From JBFAPK01 sp040676675 (GTDB lineage: Bacteria; Actinomycetota; Actinomycetes; Mycobacteriales; Micromonosporaceae): a DNA stretch of 64,000 nt. The position numbers and the translations under genes are program-made. Shown piece by piece: positions 18,566 to 26,907 of the stretch. How positions within the stretch are numbered: position 1 is the first letter of the stretch; every line of letters begins with the position of its first letter. The stretch covers positions 67,568 through 131,567 of the forward strand of contig NZ_JBFAPK010000024.1 of the NCBI RefSeq assembly GCF_040676675.1, in the 5' to 3' direction. Below the pieces are notes generated by a model. The model was not told the DNA's origin and searched no databases. It worked only from the letters and a program-made list of their open reading frames with translations.

Positions 18566-18802
18566 CTGGGAGTGCCTCCTCGTTGATTTGTGCACATATC
18601 GTCGGACCTGCGCCGGTCAGGCGCGGACGGGCGCGAGTGTGTGCTCCGGGACCGTAAGAGCGCCCGATGAGCGGATCCGGGCCGGACGGTGAACCAGAGG
18701 TGAACAGCGGCAGCCCCGAGAGCCTGTCGGTACGACCGGCCAGCGAATTTGAACCGGCTGGCCAGCGGCTGCGTACCACCGATTGCCGAAGGGAGGCTGG
18801 CC

Positions 18803-19315
18803 ATCACCGATCAGGACGACCTGCTTCGCGCCCTGCACGACGAACACGCCGACGCGCTCTACGCGCACGCGCTGCGGTTGGTGCAGGGCGACCGGCAGCG
18901 CGCCGAGGATCTGGTGCAGGAGACGCTGCTGCGGGCCTGGCGGCACCCCGAGGCACTCGACCCGCGGCGCGGGTCGGTACGCGCCTGGCTCTTCACCACC
19001 GCGCGTAACCTCGCGATCGACGCCTGGCGGCGGCGCAGCGCCCGGGTCGGTGAGGTGATCACCGACGAGTTGCCCGAGCTGCCCCACGCGGTCGACGAGG
19101 CGGACCGGGCCGTGGAGGCGTGGACCGTCGCCGAGGCGCTCGTCCGGCTCAGCCCGCAGCACCGGGAGGTCCTGGTGGAATGCTTCTACCAGGGCCGATC
19201 CGTGGGGGAGGCCGCCGCCCGGCTGGGCGTACCGCCAGGCACGATCAAGTCCCGCACCCACTACGCCCTGCGTTCACTGCGGTTGGTGCTGGCCGAGATG
19301 GGGGTGACCAGATGA
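18803..19315 (+). CDS. ECF RNA polymerase sigma factor, probable ATC start
   Basis: The product of about 170 residues has region 2 (DEHADALYAHALRLV, AEDLVQETLLRAWRHP) and region 4 (LSPQHREVLVECFYQG, PGTIKSRTHYALRSLR), so it is a two-domain ECF sigma factor. The frame is open from a TTG at 18749, but that has no ribosome site. The sequence aagggagg lies 6 bases before an ATC codon at 18803 (and directly before a CTG at 18797), which suggests a rare non-AUG start. Four-base overlap with the following zinc-finger gene couples it to its likely anti-sigma factor. PhoX on the opposite strand is a possible target. Confidence 0.87.
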   Translation: MTDQDDLLRALHDEHADALYAHALRLVQGDRQRAEDLVQETLLRAWRHPEALDPRRGSVRAWLFTTARNLAIDAWRRRSARVGEVITDELPELPHAVDEADRAVEAWTVAEALVRLSPQHREVLVECFYQGRSVGEAAARLGVPPGTIKSRTHYALRSLRLVLAEMGVTR

Positions 19316-20001
19316 CCTGCGAATTCGCGCACGACGACGGCGCGTACGTGCTCGGCGCCCTGGCACCCGCCGAACGCGCCGCCTACGAACGGCACCTCGC
19401 CACCTGCCCGGCCTGCCGGGAGGCGGTCGCCGAGATCGCCGTGCTGCCGGGCCTGCTGGGGCGGCTCGACGCCGCCGGGCTGGAGCAGATCACCCCGCCG
19501 GCTGCCGCCGCGTCCCGGCTCCCCGCGCTGCTGGACGCCGCCCGCCGTGAGCGCCACCGGCAGCGCCGGCGCGGTCGCCTGCGGTACGCCACCGGGCTGC
19601 TCGCCGCCGCCTGCCTGGCCCTGGTCGTCGGGCTCGGCGCCGACCGGCTCTGGGGCGGGTCGCCGCCGCCCCGCGATCCCGGGGTGCCGATGGCCGCGAT
19701 GCGCTCGGCGCAGACCGGGGCGCCCGTCAGCGCCGAGATCGGGCTGGAGAGCACCAACTGGGGCACCCGGGTCACCATGCACTGCCAGTACCAGCAGTCC
19801 GGCCGGTACGCGAAGTCGTACACGGTGCGGCTGGTGGCGTACGGGCCGGACGACGCGACCGAACAGGTCGGCTCCTGGCTCGCCGGCCCGAGCCACGACG
19901 TGACCTTCACGGGCGTGACCCGCTTCACCACCGGCGAACTGGTCCGGCTCGCGTTGGTCCGCCCCGACGGCACCGCCCTGCTCACCTACGACGTGCAGTA
20001 G
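19312..20001 (+). CDS. Zinc-finger anti-sigma factor
   Basis: The 229-residue membrane protein begins with a zf-HC2 type zinc-binding domain: CEFAHDDGAYVLGALAP then ERHLATCPACREAV. This has the His and CxxC pattern of ZAS anti-sigma factors. A single transmembrane helix follows at about residues 95-117 (GLLAAACLALVVGLGADRLW). The remaining 110 residues form an extracytoplasmic domain of the type found in RskA/RslA-like proteins. The ATG overlaps the sigma stop by four bases. It should hold the upstream sigma factor inactive until an envelope signal releases it. The signal is not evident. Confidence 0.9.
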   Translation: MTCEFAHDDGAYVLGALAPAERAAYERHLATCPACREAVAEIAVLPGLLGRLDAAGLEQITPPAAAASRLPALLDAARRERHRQRRRGRLRYATGLLAAACLALVVGLGADRLWGGSPPPRDPGVPMAAMRSAQTGAPVSAEIGLESTNWGTRVTMHCQYQQSGRYAKSYTVRLVAYGPDDATEQVGSWLAGPSHDVTFTGVTRFTTGELVRLALVRPDGTALLTYDVQ

Positions 20002-20191
20002 CCAGAAACCCGGCCCGCCCGCGCCCGAGCACACGCGGGCGAAGCCCGTCGTGCGCGCAGGACGCCTCAGCGAGTGCGCGTAGCGGCGCCGGCGTCGTCC
20101 TGCAGCCGAGGAGCGCGCCGCGAAGCGGTCGCGCCCCGCAGGCGAAGGACGATCGCCTCTCAGGCGCCGCGAAGCGCGCGAGCGCGCGGGA

Positions 20192-21118
20192 TCACGCCAC
20201 CGCCGCCGGCTCCGGGGTGGCGGCGAGCAGGGCGGCGCGGGCCTGCCGGCGGGCGTGCCGGATCGCGTCCGCCGTGAAGATGACCAGCGCCAGCCAGACC
20301 AGCGCGAAACCGCCGAGCCGGGCGGCCGGCATCGGTTCGTGGAAGATCAGTACGCCGCTGCCGAACTGCAGGATCGGGGCGATGTACTGCACGATGCCGA
20401 GCCCGGTCAGCGGGATGCGGTTGGCGGCGCCGGCGAAGAGGAGCAGCGGGATGGCGGTCGCGGCCCCGGCGACGAGGAGCAGCAGCGTGTGGCCGGTCGA
20501 CACCCGGCCGAAGGTGGACTCGCCGCGCCAGGTGAGCCAGCCGAGGTAGGCCAGCGCGGGCAGGCTCAGCACCGCCGACTCGACGAAGAGCCCCTCCGCG
20601 GCCGGCAGGCCGAGCCGCTTCTTCGCCAGCCCGTACCCGCCGAAGCTCAGCGCCAGGGTGAACGCCAGGTACGGCAGCCGCCCGTAGTCCACGGCCAGTA
20701 CCGCCACCGCCACGGTACCGATGCCGAGCGCGATCCACTGGGGCGCCCGCAGCCGCTCGCGCAGCACGGTGACGCCGAGCAGGATGACGACCAGCGGGTT
20801 GATGAAGTAGCCGAGGGCGGTCTCCACCACCCGGGCCGAGTTGACCCCGTAGATGTACGCGCCCCAGTTGACCGCGATCAACGCCGCGGCCAGGGTGATG
20901 CCGGCGAGGGACTTCGGGCGGCGCAGCAGGCCGCGCAGGAAGCCCCAGTTGCGCATGGCGGCGAGGACCAGCGCCACGAAGGCGACCGACCAGACGACCC
21001 GGTGCGCGAGGATCTCCACCGCGCCGGCCGGCCGGAGCAGCTTGATGTAGATCGGGAAGAAGCCCCAGAGCAGGTAGGCGCCGATCCCGTACAGATATCC
21101 CCGGCGGAGCTGGCTCAT
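20192..21118 (-). CDS. rarD: RarD-type EamA transporter
   Basis: The 308-residue protein has ten hydrophobic helices and the RarD signatures at the N-terminus: GIGAYLLWGFFPIYIKLL, HRVVWSVAF and NWGAYIYGVNSARVVETALG. RarD proteins are drug/metabolite superfamily members, first named for chloramphenicol sensitivity, with uncertain substrates. The ATG at 21118 is followed by MSQLRRG. The 190 bases between this gene and the anti-sigma gene have no open frame and consist of GC-rich, partly palindromic sequence. Confidence 0.9.
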   Translation of the reverse strand: MSQLRRGYLYGIGAYLLWGFFPIYIKLLRPAGAVEILAHRVVWSVAFVALVLAAMRNWGFLRGLLRRPKSLAGITLAAALIAVNWGAYIYGVNSARVVETALGYFINPLVVILLGVTVLRERLRAPQWIALGIGTVAVAVLAVDYGRLPYLAFTLALSFGGYGLAKKRLGLPAAEGLFVESAVLSLPALAYLGWLTWRGESTFGRVSTGHTLLLLVAGAATAIPLLLFAGAANRIPLTGLGIVQYIAPILQFGSGVLIFHEPMPAARLGGFALVWLALVIFTADAIRHARRQARAALLAATPEPAAVA

Positions 21119-21208
21119 GCGCTCACCGTAAGGGCTTTAGGCGGGTTGATCCCTTTCTCGTGAGGAGGTTCACCCGTGTCCCGCCGTCGCCTGGCCGCGC
21201 CGGTCCGG

Positions 21209-23071
21209 TCAGTACCGGGTCGGCGGGCCGACCAGCTGGGATTCGATCGGGGTCGCCGAGAGCAGGGCCCAGCGCAGCGCCCGCCGGTTGACCACGCCCA
21301 CCATGTCGTCGCGGATCCGGGTCAACCACTCCGCCGAGTCCCCGAGGCCGAGCGCGGTACCGGCCAGCGCCGCCTCGTCCGGGCGCAGCGGCTGGAGCAC
21401 CACCAGGTCGGCGCGGGAGAGCGCGTCGACGTCGACGGTGGCCAGCTCGTCCCGGACCACGAGGCTGGCATACCAGCCGGGTCCGGGCTGGGTGTCCGCG
21501 GCGACCGGTCCCGTGTCCACGACGACCAGCAGCGGCTGCAACGGGGTGCCGGGCGGGCCGCCGATCGGCCGCCCCGGCGGCACCATCGGGATCACCTGGC
21601 CGGGCGTGCTGACGCCCCGGATGAAGGGCTCCCACGCCTGCGGCCGGGCGGTCTGCACGACGACCCGGGCGCCCAGCGCCATCGCCCGCAACGCGACGAG
21701 CTGCGCGGCCCGTACCCCGCCGATCAGCATCAGCCGGGTCGCCTCGGCCCGGAACAGGCGCGCGGTGACCGGCGCGCCGTGCCGGTTCGCACCGATCATC
21801 AACCCGGCGGTGCCGATCGGCAGCTCCAGCGTCTCCAGCACGGCGGTCGGCAGCGACACCCGCGCGGACCGCGCCGCCGGACCCGGTTCCACCACGCCGA
21901 GCGGCAGGGTGGCGGTGAACCCCTCCAACTGCTCGCCGTCCAGCCGCCGGGCCTGGGCGCGTTCCGCGTTCACCAGCCGGCGCAGCGCCTGCACCGCGCT
22001 GGAGATCCCGGCCGCGTTGCCGGCCGCCAGCCGTACCGCCAGGTCCACCGGCACCGAGGCGGTGCCGGCGGCCGGCCACGGCCCGGCGCTCACCGAGACC
22101 GTGGTCGCCGTTGCGGGCAGGGCGAGCAGGCGCGGAATCAGCCGGCGGGCCGTCTCCACCCGCAGGTCGGGCCAGCGGCGCAGCCGGAAGGTGGTCTGCA
22201 GCAACCCGCCGAGCTGCACGGCCTGCCAGGACTCCCGCGCCGGTTGCGCGCCGTCGTGGTGCGCCATCTCGGTCAGTACCCGCAGCGCGGCGCTCTCGCC
22301 GAGCGGCCGGGCCGGCAGCGGGGCGAGCCGCCGGCGCACCTTGCGCACGGCGCTGGAGAGCGCGCGGCGCAGGTCCTCCTCGGACCAGCCCTCGGCCCGC
22401 AGCACCCGGATGGTGAGCACCGCCCGCTCGTGGCCGAGCAGCCGCCCGTCGGTGAGCTGCCGGTACGAGGTGGCCGAGGTGCCGCCGCCCGCGCTGAGCG
22501 CCGGCGCGGGGGCGCCGCTCAGCAGGAGCTGGACCCGCATCGGCGGGGCCTCCACGCTCGGCGCCGGCAGCAGACTCGCGGGCGAGGGGATCGACAGGGC
22601 GGCGTCGGCGAGCAGGCCGGTCGGGTCGCCGAGTTCGAGCACCGCGGTCAGGCCGTAGCCGTCGGCGATCACGGCCGCCGCGTCGCCGGCCAGGTCGGCC
22701 GGGGCGACCACCGCGCCCGGCAGCAGCAGGTCCAGCAGCGCGGACGGCTCGGCGCCGGCCGGCAGGGCACGCCGCCGGGACAGGTACCGCGACCCGATCC
22801 CGATCCACTCGTACAGCCAACGCCGGCGCAGCCGCAGCCAGGCGAGCAGGACCAGGGCGGCGCCGACGACCACGGCCCCGATCACGGCGATCGGCCCGTG
22901 CCCGAGGGAGGCGAGCAGCAGCGCGAGCGCCGCCTGCGCCGCCACGATCTGCCCGGCGCGTACGCCCCGCGGTGGCCGGCGGACCGGTGGCGCGGCCGGT
23001 GCCGCCGGTGCCGTCCGTTGTGGACGTACGTCACCGTCGCGTACCGGGTTGCCCGCCATGCTCACCGTCAC
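21209..23071 (-). CDS. eccE: Type VII secretion protein EccE
   Basis: EccE is a peripheral membrane component of the ESX (type VII) secretion complex. The roughly 620-residue protein begins with about 50 polar residues. Two adjacent transmembrane helices follow (residues 50-95, VAAQAALALLLASLG and AVIGAVVVGAALVLLAWL), then a long cytoplasmic part with RYLSRRRALP and a repeated alpha/beta pattern, as in EccE. I chose the GTG at 23071, 8 bases after ggggagg; an ATG 12 bases downstream (MAGNPVRD) is the alternative. The open frame continues far upstream but there it is only the antisense of eccB. It is divergent from eccB. Confidence 0.85.
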   Translation of the reverse strand: MTVSMAGNPVRDGDVRPQRTAPAAPAAPPVRRPPRGVRAGQIVAAQAALALLLASLGHGPIAVIGAVVVGAALVLLAWLRLRRRWLYEWIGIGSRYLSRRRALPAGAEPSALLDLLLPGAVVAPADLAGDAAAVIADGYGLTAVLELGDPTGLLADAALSIPSPASLLPAPSVEAPPMRVQLLLSGAPAPALSAGGGTSATSYRQLTDGRLLGHERAVLTIRVLRAEGWSEEDLRRALSSAVRKVRRRLAPLPARPLGESAALRVLTEMAHHDGAQPARESWQAVQLGGLLQTTFRLRRWPDLRVETARRLIPRLLALPATATTVSVSAGPWPAAGTASVPVDLAVRLAAGNAAGISSAVQALRRLVNAERAQARRLDGEQLEGFTATLPLGVVEPGPAARSARVSLPTAVLETLELPIGTAGLMIGANRHGAPVTARLFRAEATRLMLIGGVRAAQLVALRAMALGARVVVQTARPQAWEPFIRGVSTPGQVIPMVPPGRPIGGPPGTPLQPLLVVVDTGPVAADTQPGPGWYASLVVRDELATVDVDALSRADLVVLQPLRPDEAALAGTALGLGDSAEWLTRIRDDMVGVVNRRALRWALLSATPIESQLVGPPTRY

Positions 23072-23191
23072 CGCGCTAGCCTCCCCTGCCTGGTTCGCCT
23101 CGGGCAGCGGGAGCGGGCGCGGTGAGCGCGTGCCCCCGTAACTCGCCGAGGGGCCTATCGTATGGGCCGGACCGATCGGGGAGGGGGCCGG

Positions 23192-24586
23192 ATGCCGTCG
23201 CGGCAGGACCAGCTGCATTCGTACCAGTTCATGGTCCAGCGTGTGGTGGCCGCGCTGGTGATGCGGGAGACCGACCCGGCGCAGTCGCCGTTCCGCCGGG
23301 CCGCGGGCGCGACGCTGGCCAGCGTGCTGATCGCGGCGATCGCCCTCGGCGCGACGGTGGTGTACGGCGTCATCGTCGGCGGCGGCGGCAAGGGCTGGCG
23401 CGACCCGCACGCGGTGATCGTGGAGAAGGAGTCGGGCGCCCGCTACGTCTACCTCGACGAGAAGCTGCACCTTGTGCTCAACTACGCCTCCGCGCTCCTG
23501 ATCGTGAAGTCCGAGACGCCGAAGACGGTGCTGGTCTCCCGCAAGTCCATCGAGGGGGTGCCGCGCGGCACCCCGCTGGGGATCGCGGACGCGCCCGACT
23601 CGCTGCCGGCCGCTGCCCGGCTCACCGACGCGCCCTGGACGATCTGCTCGATGCTGATGCCCGACGGCACCAGGCAGGCGCCCCGGTCGGCCCTGCTGGT
23701 CGGGGCCGGGGTCTCCGGCGGTGCCCCGCTGGGCGACAACGGCGTGCTCGCCAAGCACCCGGACGGCAGCCTGCACCTGATCTGGCACAACCGCCGGCAC
23801 CTGATCCGGGACCCGGGCAACGTACTCTCCGCGCTGACCTGGACCAGCGAGCGGCCCGTACCGATGGCGCCGGCGCTGCTCAACGCGCTGCCGGTCGGGG
23901 CGGACCTGGCGCCGATCGAGATCGCCGACCGGGGCGAGAACTCGGTGAGGGTACCGGACGCGAAGATCGGCGAGGTCTTCGTGGTGGCGAGCCAGGGCGG
24001 TGGCCGGCAGTACGCGGTGGCCAAGCGGGACGGGCTCGCCGGGATCACCGAGGTCCAGGCGAACCTCCTGCTGACCGAGTCCGACCAGCGGGAACCGACC
24101 ACCCTGAGCCAGGGCAGGTTCGCGAGCATCCCGAAGCTGCCCGACCTGCTGAACACCGACGCGGCGGCCCCGCCCGCCACCACGCCGAAGCTGGTACAGG
24201 CCGACGGCGGCGCGGTCTGCGGGCAGGTCAAGGACGACGGCGGGGTCACCGAGGTGCGCACCGGCGCGGCCGTGCCGCAGGTCGCCGACGTGGCCCGTAC
24301 CGGCGCGCGCTCGGTGCAGGGCGGGGCGCTGGCCGACCACATCGTGGTGCAGGCCGGCCGCGGCGCGCTGGTCGAGGCGGCGGCGGCGCCCGGAGCCACC
24401 GGCGGGGCCATCTCCGTCGTCACCGACCTGGGTCGGCGACACGCGGTCAGCAACACGGAGGTGCTCGGCTGGCTGGGCTACCGCGGGGTCAAGCCGGTAC
24501 GCATGCCGGCGAACCTGGTGGCGCTGATCCCGGTGGGCCGGGCCCTCGACCCGGAGGCGGCGCGCGCCCCCGCCTCCCAGGAGTGA
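23192..24586 (+). CDS. eccB: Type VII secretion protein EccB
   Basis: EccB is the periplasm-facing ESX core protein with one transmembrane helix. The 464-residue product opens with MPSRQDQLHSYQFMVQRVV, the signature of the family. A membrane helix follows at residues 43-65, then the long repeat-bearing extracytoplasmic domain, ending with YRGVKPVRMPANLVALIPVG. Two cysteines (CSM near 146 and VCGQ near 342) fit the disulfide of EccB. The start at 23192 is preceded by ggggagg; an ATG 30 bases upstream lacks a site. EccC and EccD, its obligate partners, are not next to it. A terminator with a T run follows. Confidence 0.93.
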   Translation: MPSRQDQLHSYQFMVQRVVAALVMRETDPAQSPFRRAAGATLASVLIAAIALGATVVYGVIVGGGGKGWRDPHAVIVEKESGARYVYLDEKLHLVLNYASALLIVKSETPKTVLVSRKSIEGVPRGTPLGIADAPDSLPAAARLTDAPWTICSMLMPDGTRQAPRSALLVGAGVSGGAPLGDNGVLAKHPDGSLHLIWHNRRHLIRDPGNVLSALTWTSERPVPMAPALLNALPVGADLAPIEIADRGENSVRVPDAKIGEVFVVASQGGGRQYAVAKRDGLAGITEVQANLLLTESDQREPTTLSQGRFASIPKLPDLLNTDAAAPPATTPKLVQADGGAVCGQVKDDGGVTEVRTGAAVPQVADVARTGARSVQGGALADHIVVQAGRGALVEAAAAPGATGGAISVVTDLGRRHAVSNTEVLGWLGYRGVKPVRMPANLVALIPVGRALDPEAARAPASQE

Positions 24587-24598
24587 CGGGCGCCCGAC

Positions 24599-24607
24599 TT
24601 GTCCACA
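24599..24607 (+). promoter_or_regulatory. Single DnaA-box-like site
   Basis: TTGTCCACA, the consensus actinobacterial DnaA box, stands 13 bases after the eccB stop. One isolated 9-mer can occur by chance, so its role is uncertain. Confidence 0.35.
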
Positions 24608-24625
24608 GGTGGGTGGTCGGGTCTA

Positions 24626-24668
24626 CCGTCGCTGGTCGCCGTTAGCTACCGTCAGCGACGGAGTTTTT
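24626..24668 (+). terminator. Terminator or attenuator after eccB
   Basis: Inverted arms ccgtcgctg (24626-24634) and cagcgacgg (24653-24661) are followed by five Ts at 24664-24668. This is the most classical intrinsic terminator in the window. It separates eccB from the two WXG100 genes, which therefore likely have their own promoter. Confidence 0.7.
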
Positions 24669-24773
24669 GGTGACCTTGTGCGATCCCGCCCCGCGGCGCG
24701 GATCGCGACCGGGCCGTCCAGAGTGGTCGGCCCGGACGGGTAGGAACAACAACGGATCGGGGTGAGTTCCGAG

Positions 24774-25094
24774 GTGTCGCAGCAGACGCAGGCACAAGCA
24801 GCCGTGATGACGCAGACCGCCGACAAGTTCGAGCGGGTCAACGAGGGGCTGCAAAACATGCTCAACAACCTGATGGGCGAGCTGGAGGGCCTGCGCCAGA
24901 CCTGGCAGGGTGCGGGTGGTCGGTCGTTCGAGCAGGTCAAGGTGCAGTGGCAGGAGGACCAGCAGAAGCTGAACCGCGCGCTGAGCGAGACGGCGAGCGC
25001 GATCCGCACCTCCGGCCAGCAGTACGACGCGTCCGACAGCGAGGCGGGCAACCGCGTCGCCTCCACCAACCGCGGCATCAACCTGCCGCTCTGA
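24774..25094 (+). CDS. WXG100 (ESAT-6/CFP-10-like) protein
   Basis: The roughly 106-residue helical protein has the WXG turn as TWQGAGG (Trp near residue 44) between two amphipathic helices. That is the layout of WXG100 substrates exported by type VII secretion. The C-terminal part (ASDSEAGNRVAS) is polar and could hold the secretion signal. I place the start at the GTG at 24774, 8 bases after ggggtga; a GTG 12 bases upstream would add four residues. It is followed 22 bases later by a second WXG100 gene, and the pair likely forms a heterodimer. Confidence 0.9.
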   Translation: MSQQTQAQAAVMTQTADKFERVNEGLQNMLNNLMGELEGLRQTWQGAGGRSFEQVKVQWQEDQQKLNRALSETASAIRTSGQQYDASDSEAGNRVASTNRGINLPL

Positions 25095-25116
25095 GCCCTC
25101 TGGGGAGGATCATCCG

Positions 25117-25407
25117 ATGAGCGACATCCTTGTCGTCAATTTCGCCTCGCTGCAGAAGGCGAGCGAGGACATCCAGCGCGCGCTGAACGCCCTGCAGGGG
25201 CAGCTCACGCAGCTCGACGACGACGCCCGCCCGCTGGTGCAGACCTGGGAGGGTGAGGCGCAGCAGGCGTACGACCAGCGCCAGCGGCAGTGGACCTCCG
25301 CCTCGCAGGACCTGCAGACCATGCTGCAGGACATCAAGCGGGCGGTCGACGAGTCCGCCGCGGACTACCTGCACACCGAGAAGAAGAACACCGGGCTGTT
25401 CCAGTAG
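25117..25407 (+). CDS. WXG100 (ESAT-6/CFP-10-like) protein, second of pair
   Basis: The 96-residue protein has Trp in QTWEGEAQQAYD near residue 44, flanked by helices. The C-terminus ADYLHTEKKNTGLFQ carries a Y-x3-[DE] type motif (YLHTE), the export signal of type VII substrates. ATG at 25117 follows ggggagg. It is the likely signal-bearing partner of the preceding WXG100 protein. A long hairpin follows. Confidence 0.93.
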   Translation: MSDILVVNFASLQKASEDIQRALNALQGQLTQLDDDARPLVQTWEGEAQQAYDQRQRQWTSASQDLQTMLQDIKRAVDESAADYLHTEKKNTGLFQ

Positions 25408-25429
25408 CCCCGGGGCGCGATCCCCGTCC

Positions 25430-25478
25430 AAGGGCCTGTCGCCGTGCCTCCCCTCGCGGGGCACGCCGGCAGGCCCTT
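25430..25478. terminator. Extended hairpin after the WXG100 pair
   Basis: Outer arms aagggcctg (25430-25438) and caggccctt (25470-25478) are perfect. Inside them cgtgcc pairs with ggcacg, giving a nested stem. It lies between the converging WXG100 and mycosin genes and likely ends transcription in both directions. Confidence 0.8.
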
Positions 25479-25544
25479 CGGGTGCGGGCCTCCTTTGCGG
25501 GCTTCCTGAGTGAGAGCCGCCGCAGGCCCTCGGGGTGAGCCGCC

Positions 25545-26753
25545 TCAGGCCGGCTCGGCGGGGCGCCAGCGCCGGCGGGCGCCACGGGGCAGCACCACGG
25601 CGAGCAGCACGGCCAGCACGGCGATGCCGCCGGCCACCCCGGCCAGCCAGAGCGACCGCTCGCGGGCCGCCGACCGCCGCTCCTCGCGGGCCACGGCGGC
25701 CGGGTCGGCCCGGTCGTCGGGCAGCGCGGCCGCGGGCTGCGGGCGACCCGCGGCGGCGGTGTCGGTGACCGCCCGGTACGGGTCGAGCACCCCGCTGCCG
25801 TACGCGTCGCTGCGCCCGCCGCTCGGGGCCGGGTCGGTGGTGGCGAGGATGCGGTTGGTGACCTGCTGGGCCGAGAGGTTCGGCCAGTACGCGCGCACCA
25901 GCGCGGCCGTCGCCGAGACGAAGGGCGCCGCGTAGCTGGTGCCGTCCTGCTTGTGGTGCCCCCGCTTCGGCGCGGCGGTCAGCACGCCGCCGCCCGGGGC
26001 GACCAGGTCGACGTACGGGCCGACCTGGGAGAACTCCGAGCGGAGCCCGTCGGCGCCGATCGCGCCCACGCCGAGCACCCCGTCGTAGGCGGCGGGGTAC
26101 GGGCGCGGGTCGCCGTTGGAGTGCAGGTTGCCGGCGGCGGCGACCACCACCACGTTCTTGGAGAGCGCGTACTGGATCGCGTCGCGGACCGCCGCGTTGT
26201 CCTCGTACAGCACCACGGAGAGGTTGAGCACATCCGCGTCGTGGTCCACCGCCCAGCGGATGGCCTGGGCGAACTGGCTCGGGGTGACGGTGCGCCCCGA
26301 CTCCTTGCCGTCGATCACCTGCTGCTCGCTGATGCGTACCGGCAGGATCTTCGCCTCCGGCGCGAGCCCGTGGAACCCGGTCCCGTCCCGCACGCTCGCG
26401 GCGATGATGCTCGCCACGGCGGTACCGTGCCCGGCGCAGTCGAGCCGCCCGTCACCGCCGGAGTCGAGCAGGTCGGTGCCGGACAGTACCCGCCCGCGCA
26501 GCTGCGGGTGGTCGTCGTCCACGCCCGAGTCGATGACCGCCACGGTGACCCCGGCGCCGGTGGACAGCGGGGCCAGCCGCTCCGGGCCGTACCGCTGCTG
26601 TGCCCACGGCACCTCGGTGACCGGCTCGACGGGGGCGAGCGGCGAATCGCACCTGGGCGCGGCGACCGCCGGTGTCGCGGCGAGTGCGCCAGGTAGCATC
26701 GTCGCGACGAGGACGGCGCTCGCGAGCGCGAGACGGGCGGTGGAGCCAGCCAC
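25545..26753 (-). CDS. mycP: Mycosin, membrane-anchored subtilisin-like protease of the ESX locus
   Basis: Mycosins are S8 proteases required for stability and function of type VII secretion. The 402-residue protein has a signal peptide (residues 1-32), catalytic Asp75 in VIDSGVDDDHP, His109 in CAGHGTAVAS and Ser273 in GTSYAAPF. A C-terminal transmembrane helix (residues 365-390) precedes a short basic tail. Cys35 and Cys106 fit the mycosin disulfide. GTG at 26753 has ggagg 7 bases upstream. It is divergent from the SseB-like gene at 26908 and convergent with the WXG100 genes. Confidence 0.93.
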   Translation of the reverse strand: MAGSTARLALASAVLVATMLPGALAATPAVAAPRCDSPLAPVEPVTEVPWAQQRYGPERLAPLSTGAGVTVAVIDSGVDDDHPQLRGRVLSGTDLLDSGGDGRLDCAGHGTAVASIIAASVRDGTGFHGLAPEAKILPVRISEQQVIDGKESGRTVTPSQFAQAIRWAVDHDADVLNLSVVLYEDNAAVRDAIQYALSKNVVVVAAAGNLHSNGDPRPYPAAYDGVLGVGAIGADGLRSEFSQVGPYVDLVAPGGGVLTAAPKRGHHKQDGTSYAAPFVSATAALVRAYWPNLSAQQVTNRILATTDPAPSGGRSDAYGSGVLDPYRAVTDTAAAGRPQPAAALPDDRADPAAVAREERRSAARERSLWLAGVAGGIAVLAVLLAVVLPRGARRRWRPAEPA

Positions 26754-26907
26754 TGTTTCGCCTCCGAATCGGGTCGGTTCCGCCGAGGGATGCTATCGGT
26801 GCGGCGCCGCGCGCGGCATCCACCGCTGGCCTGCCCTTGTTATCCCGCCCCTACCTTGTAGGTTGTACGACGATGCCCGTGACCTGATCGGTGGAAGGGA
26901 GGTGGCC

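Noticed and set aside
16391..18586. A 731-codon plus-strand frame opposite the PhoX gene.
   Set aside because: No motifs, Arg/Val-rich composition, and complete overlap with a protein that has Tat and DUF839 features.
20002..20191. GC-rich, partly palindromic gap before rarD as a mobile element or CRISPR.
   Set aside because: No regular spacing, no target duplication and no open frame; it looks like ordinary intergenic sequence with small hairpins.
23072..24442. The frame of eccE stays open far upstream, through the whole of eccB on the other strand.
   Set aside because: This part is the complement of a well-supported eccB gene, is rich in Arg, Gln and Gly without motifs, and a strong ribosome site defines the start at 23071.
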